NCBI GenBank assembly: GCA_029856375.1
Contig: JAHQWX010000133.1
Location: forward strand, 1-5,868
Reading direction: 5' to 3'
DNA from: Promethearchaeia archaeon
GTDB taxonomy: Archaea; Asgardarchaeota; Lokiarchaeia; Sigyniarchaeales; SOKP01
Length of the DNA stretch: 5,868 nt
The notes under the pieces are model-generated. The model searched no databases. It saw only the letters and a program-made list of their open reading frames with translations, and was not told where the DNA came from. The position numbers and the translations under genes were made by a program. This document shows positions 4,473 through 5,868 of the stretch, in pieces. The first letter of the stretch is position 1, and the number at the start of each line of letters is the position of its first letter.

Positions 4473-5522
4473 TTGGGCGTAAAAATAAACGAATTGGTAA
4501 AGGAAGTAAAAAAGGTCGTTACTTTTGAAAATTTACTTAATAAAAAGATTGCTATTGATGCGTTTAATACTTTATACCAATTTCTTGCCATTATTCGCCA
4601 AAGAGATGGGACTCCTCTTAAAGACTTTGAAGGAAATATAACATCACATTTATCAGGTTTGTTTTATAGGACCATCAATTTTCTTGAAAACGACATTAAA
4701 CCTATCTACGTATACGATGGAAAGCCATCCAGTTTAAAGCTAGATATAATTAAGGAGAGAAAAGATCGAAAGGTAGAAGCAAAAGTAAAAATGGAAGAAG
4801 CGAAGAAAAAGGGAGATATTGTCGGTGTAAGAAAATTTGCACAAGCCACTTCGAGACTTGATAGCAATATGATAAAGGAGAGTATGGATCTATTAGATTA
4901 TATGGGAATACCTGTTGTTCAAGCTCCCTCTGAAGGAGAAGCTCAAATTGCTTACATGGTAAATCAGGGGGATGTTTGGGCTTCAGCTTCGCAAGATTAC
5001 GATACATTGTTATTTGGTGCGAAAAAATTACTTCGAAATTTTGCAATAAATAGAACTAGAAAGGTTGGAGATACATCAGTGTCTTTAGATATTGAATGGA
5101 TATTATTACCGAAACTATTAGAAAAATTAGATATAACTCAAGAGCAACTTATAGAAATGGGCATTTTAATAGGAACTGATTTCTTTGAAGGAGTTGAAGG
5201 TATAGGGCAAAAAACTGCTTTTGATTTAATTACAAAATATAAATCTATTAAAAAAATAAACGAGAATAGCTTAAAAGTTCGAGGGAAAATTATAGATTTA
5301 GATATTGAAGTGATAGAGAAGGTTAAAAATATTTTTCTTAATCCTTCTGTGGAAAAAAATTATCAATCATTAAAATGGAAAAAACCAAATTTCGATAAAA
5401 TTGAAGAATTTTTAATTGGTAAACATAATTTTTCAGAAGGGCGAGTCAAAAACGCTTTAGATAGACTCAAGAAGAAGGAGTCTGAATCCATGCAAACTTC
5501 TTTAGATCGATTTTTTAAATGA
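4473..5522 (+). CDS. fen: Flap endonuclease 1 (FEN1/XPG-family 5' nuclease)
   Basis: FEN1 removes 5' flaps made during Okazaki-fragment maturation and long-patch base-excision repair, working on the PCNA clamp. The 349-residue length is typical. The start is TTG, giving MGVKINEL, where Gly2 is the conserved N-terminal glycine. Catalytic carboxylates are visible: D29 (IAIDA), D82 (YDGKP), E154 and E156 (APSEGEA), D175 and D177 (SQDYD) and D236 (GTDF). ITSHLSGLFYRTI (56-68) and K89/R96 align with the human active-site Lys93/Arg100. The helical arch spans about 92-135. The helix-two-turn-helix DNA-binding unit is GTDFFEGVEGIGQKTA (234-249) and lacks the NPGG-type loop I associate with many archaeal FEN1 proteins. 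The C-terminus QTSLDRFF (341-348) is a full PIP box (QxxLxxFF) for PCNA. It lies 61 nt after NAD kinase. I see no damage or missing residue. Identification is certain. Confidence 0.97.
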   Translation: MGVKINELVKEVKKVVTFENLLNKKIAIDAFNTLYQFLAIIRQRDGTPLKDFEGNITSHLSGLFYRTINFLENDIKPIYVYDGKPSSLKLDIIKERKDRKVEAKVKMEEAKKKGDIVGVRKFAQATSRLDSNMIKESMDLLDYMGIPVVQAPSEGEAQIAYMVNQGDVWASASQDYDTLLFGAKKLLRNFAINRTRKVGDTSVSLDIEWILLPKLLEKLDITQEQLIEMGILIGTDFFEGVEGIGQKTAFDLITKYKSIKKINENSLKVRGKIIDLDIEVIEKVKNIFLNPSVEKNYQSLKWKKPNFDKIEEFLIGKHNFSEGRVKNALDRLKKKESESMQTSLDRFFK

Positions 5523-5565
5523 ACTTTATTAAAATTTATCAAAAAACTTATACATATTGAATTAT

Positions 5566-5577
5566 TTTAATATAAAA
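5566..5577 (+). promoter_or_regulatory. Probable TATA box of the Cdc48-like gene
   Basis: TTTAATATAAAA is centred about 43 nt before the ATG at 5615. A start near 5598 would give a leader of about 17 nt. That leader contains GGATGG (5603-5608), a weak ribosome-site match 6 nt from the ATG. No U-tract terminator is obvious between the FEN1 stop and this element. Confidence 0.5.
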
Positions 5578-5614
5578 GAGAAAAGGTACAGAATTAATAG
5601 ATGGATGGTTAAAT

Positions 5615-5868
5615 ATGTCGGATGTAAAAGATGACGATTTTGAAGATGAAGAAGACGAAGACGAGGAGTCAAAAGAAGTTTTCGAGAAGGTAATGCTAAG
5701 AGTTCAAAAAGCGAAAAAGCGGGATATCGGGCGCAATATCATCAGAATTGACAATGAAGTTATGGAGCGTATGAGCATTAAAACTGGCGATGTTATTTCC
5801 ATTAAAGGAAAAAGCATGAGCGCCGGAATTGCGTGGCCAAGTTATCCGCAAGATTCGGGTTTAAATAT
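5615..5868 (+). CDS. cdc48: Cdc48/VCP/VAT-type AAA ATPase, N-terminal part (cut by window)
   Basis: Only the first 84 codons and two bases are present. Cdc48/VAT proteins are hexameric double-AAA unfoldases that pull substrates apart for the proteasome. Residues 25-84 match the start of the Cdc48 N (double-psi barrel) domain: VMLRVQKAKKRDIGRNIIRID (26-46), MSIKTGDVISIKGK (53-66), and then WPSYPQDSGLN (74-84), the stretch that in archaeal homologues leads into the GIIRID segment. The AAA modules would lie outside the window and cannot be verified. Before the domain is a very acidic tail: of residues 6-21 all but Phe9, Ser19 and Lys20 are Asp or Glu. The archaeal proteins I recall, such as VAT, begin almost directly with the barrel. 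The ATG at 5615 is chosen because upstream in-frame sequence is untranslated AT-rich leader. The only nearby upstream ATG (5601) is out of frame and stops after three codons. Confidence 0.9.
   Translation, partial: MSDVKDDDFEDEEDEDEESKEVFEKVMLRVQKAKKRDIGRNIIRIDNEVMERMSIKTGDVISIKGKSMSAGIAWPSYPQDSGLN

Noticed and set aside
4750..5046. 98-codon open frame on the - strand, rich in Leu, Phe and Pro
   Set aside because: It is antisense to the FEN1 arch and catalytic region. The Leu/Phe/Pro richness is what the complement of Lys/Glu codons produces, so it is not a real membrane protein.
5601..5612. Three-codon upstream reading frame (ATG GAT GGT TAA) in the Cdc48 leader
   Set aside because: It is too short to distinguish from chance, and the same bases can be explained as a weak ribosome-binding site. 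There is no evidence for uORF control.
1..5868. Mobile element, CRISPR array, toxin-antitoxin pair, or tRNA/rRNA gene
   Set aside because: I saw no direct repeat series, terminal inverted repeats with a transposase, cloverleaf-like segment or small paired ORFs. All gaps are 122 bp or shorter and are accounted for by promoter-like sequence.

Overview
The window is AT-rich archaeal chromosome, roughly two-thirds A+T by eye. The genes are archaeal or eukaryote-like housekeeping genes: SRP54, the hypusine-containing factor aIF5A, a FEN1-type flap nuclease with a C-terminal PCNA-binding peptide, and a Cdc48/VAT-type AAA ATPase. Several local motifs look more eukaryote-like than those I recall from most Euryarchaeota and Crenarchaeota: KHGHAK in aIF5A, GAFEQL in SRP54, and a FEN1 helix-hairpin loop without the NPGG type of insertion. 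With the base composition, this makes an Asgard (Lokiarchaeia-like) archaeon a reasonable guess. That assignment is inference and was not tested by any search.

Layout. The left half (1-2802) is transcribed leftwards: a putative polytopic acyltransferase-like membrane protein (1702-2802), then a small ABM-fold protein (1362-1652), then SRP54 (1-1294), whose last residues are cut off by the window edge. The right half (2925-5868) is transcribed rightwards: aIF5A, a divergent NAD kinase, FEN1, and the first 84 codons of a Cdc48-like ATPase. A 122-bp divergent intergenic region (2803-2924) separates the halves and carries a plausible promoter in each direction. There are no tRNA or rRNA genes, CRISPR arrays, insertion sequences or att sites that I can see.

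The genes are packed but not overlapping, with gaps of about 50-120 bp. TATA-like elements sit in front of most genes, so many probably have their own promoters and the window is not one tight operon. Two consecutive genes (NAD kinase and FEN1) appear to start with TTG. A 9-bp perfect stem-loop lies just after aIF5A, and a short dyad sits beside the TATA element of FEN1.

Functionally the window covers protein targeting (SRP54), translation elongation (aIF5A), NADP supply (NAD kinase), DNA replication and repair (FEN1) and protein unfolding (Cdc48). The membrane protein and the ABM protein are the only accessory-looking genes. I do not see a new multi-gene system. The items most worth following are the altered nucleotide-binding loop of the NAD kinase, the HGSNAT/DUF5009-like membrane protein, and the very acidic N-terminal tail on Cdc48.
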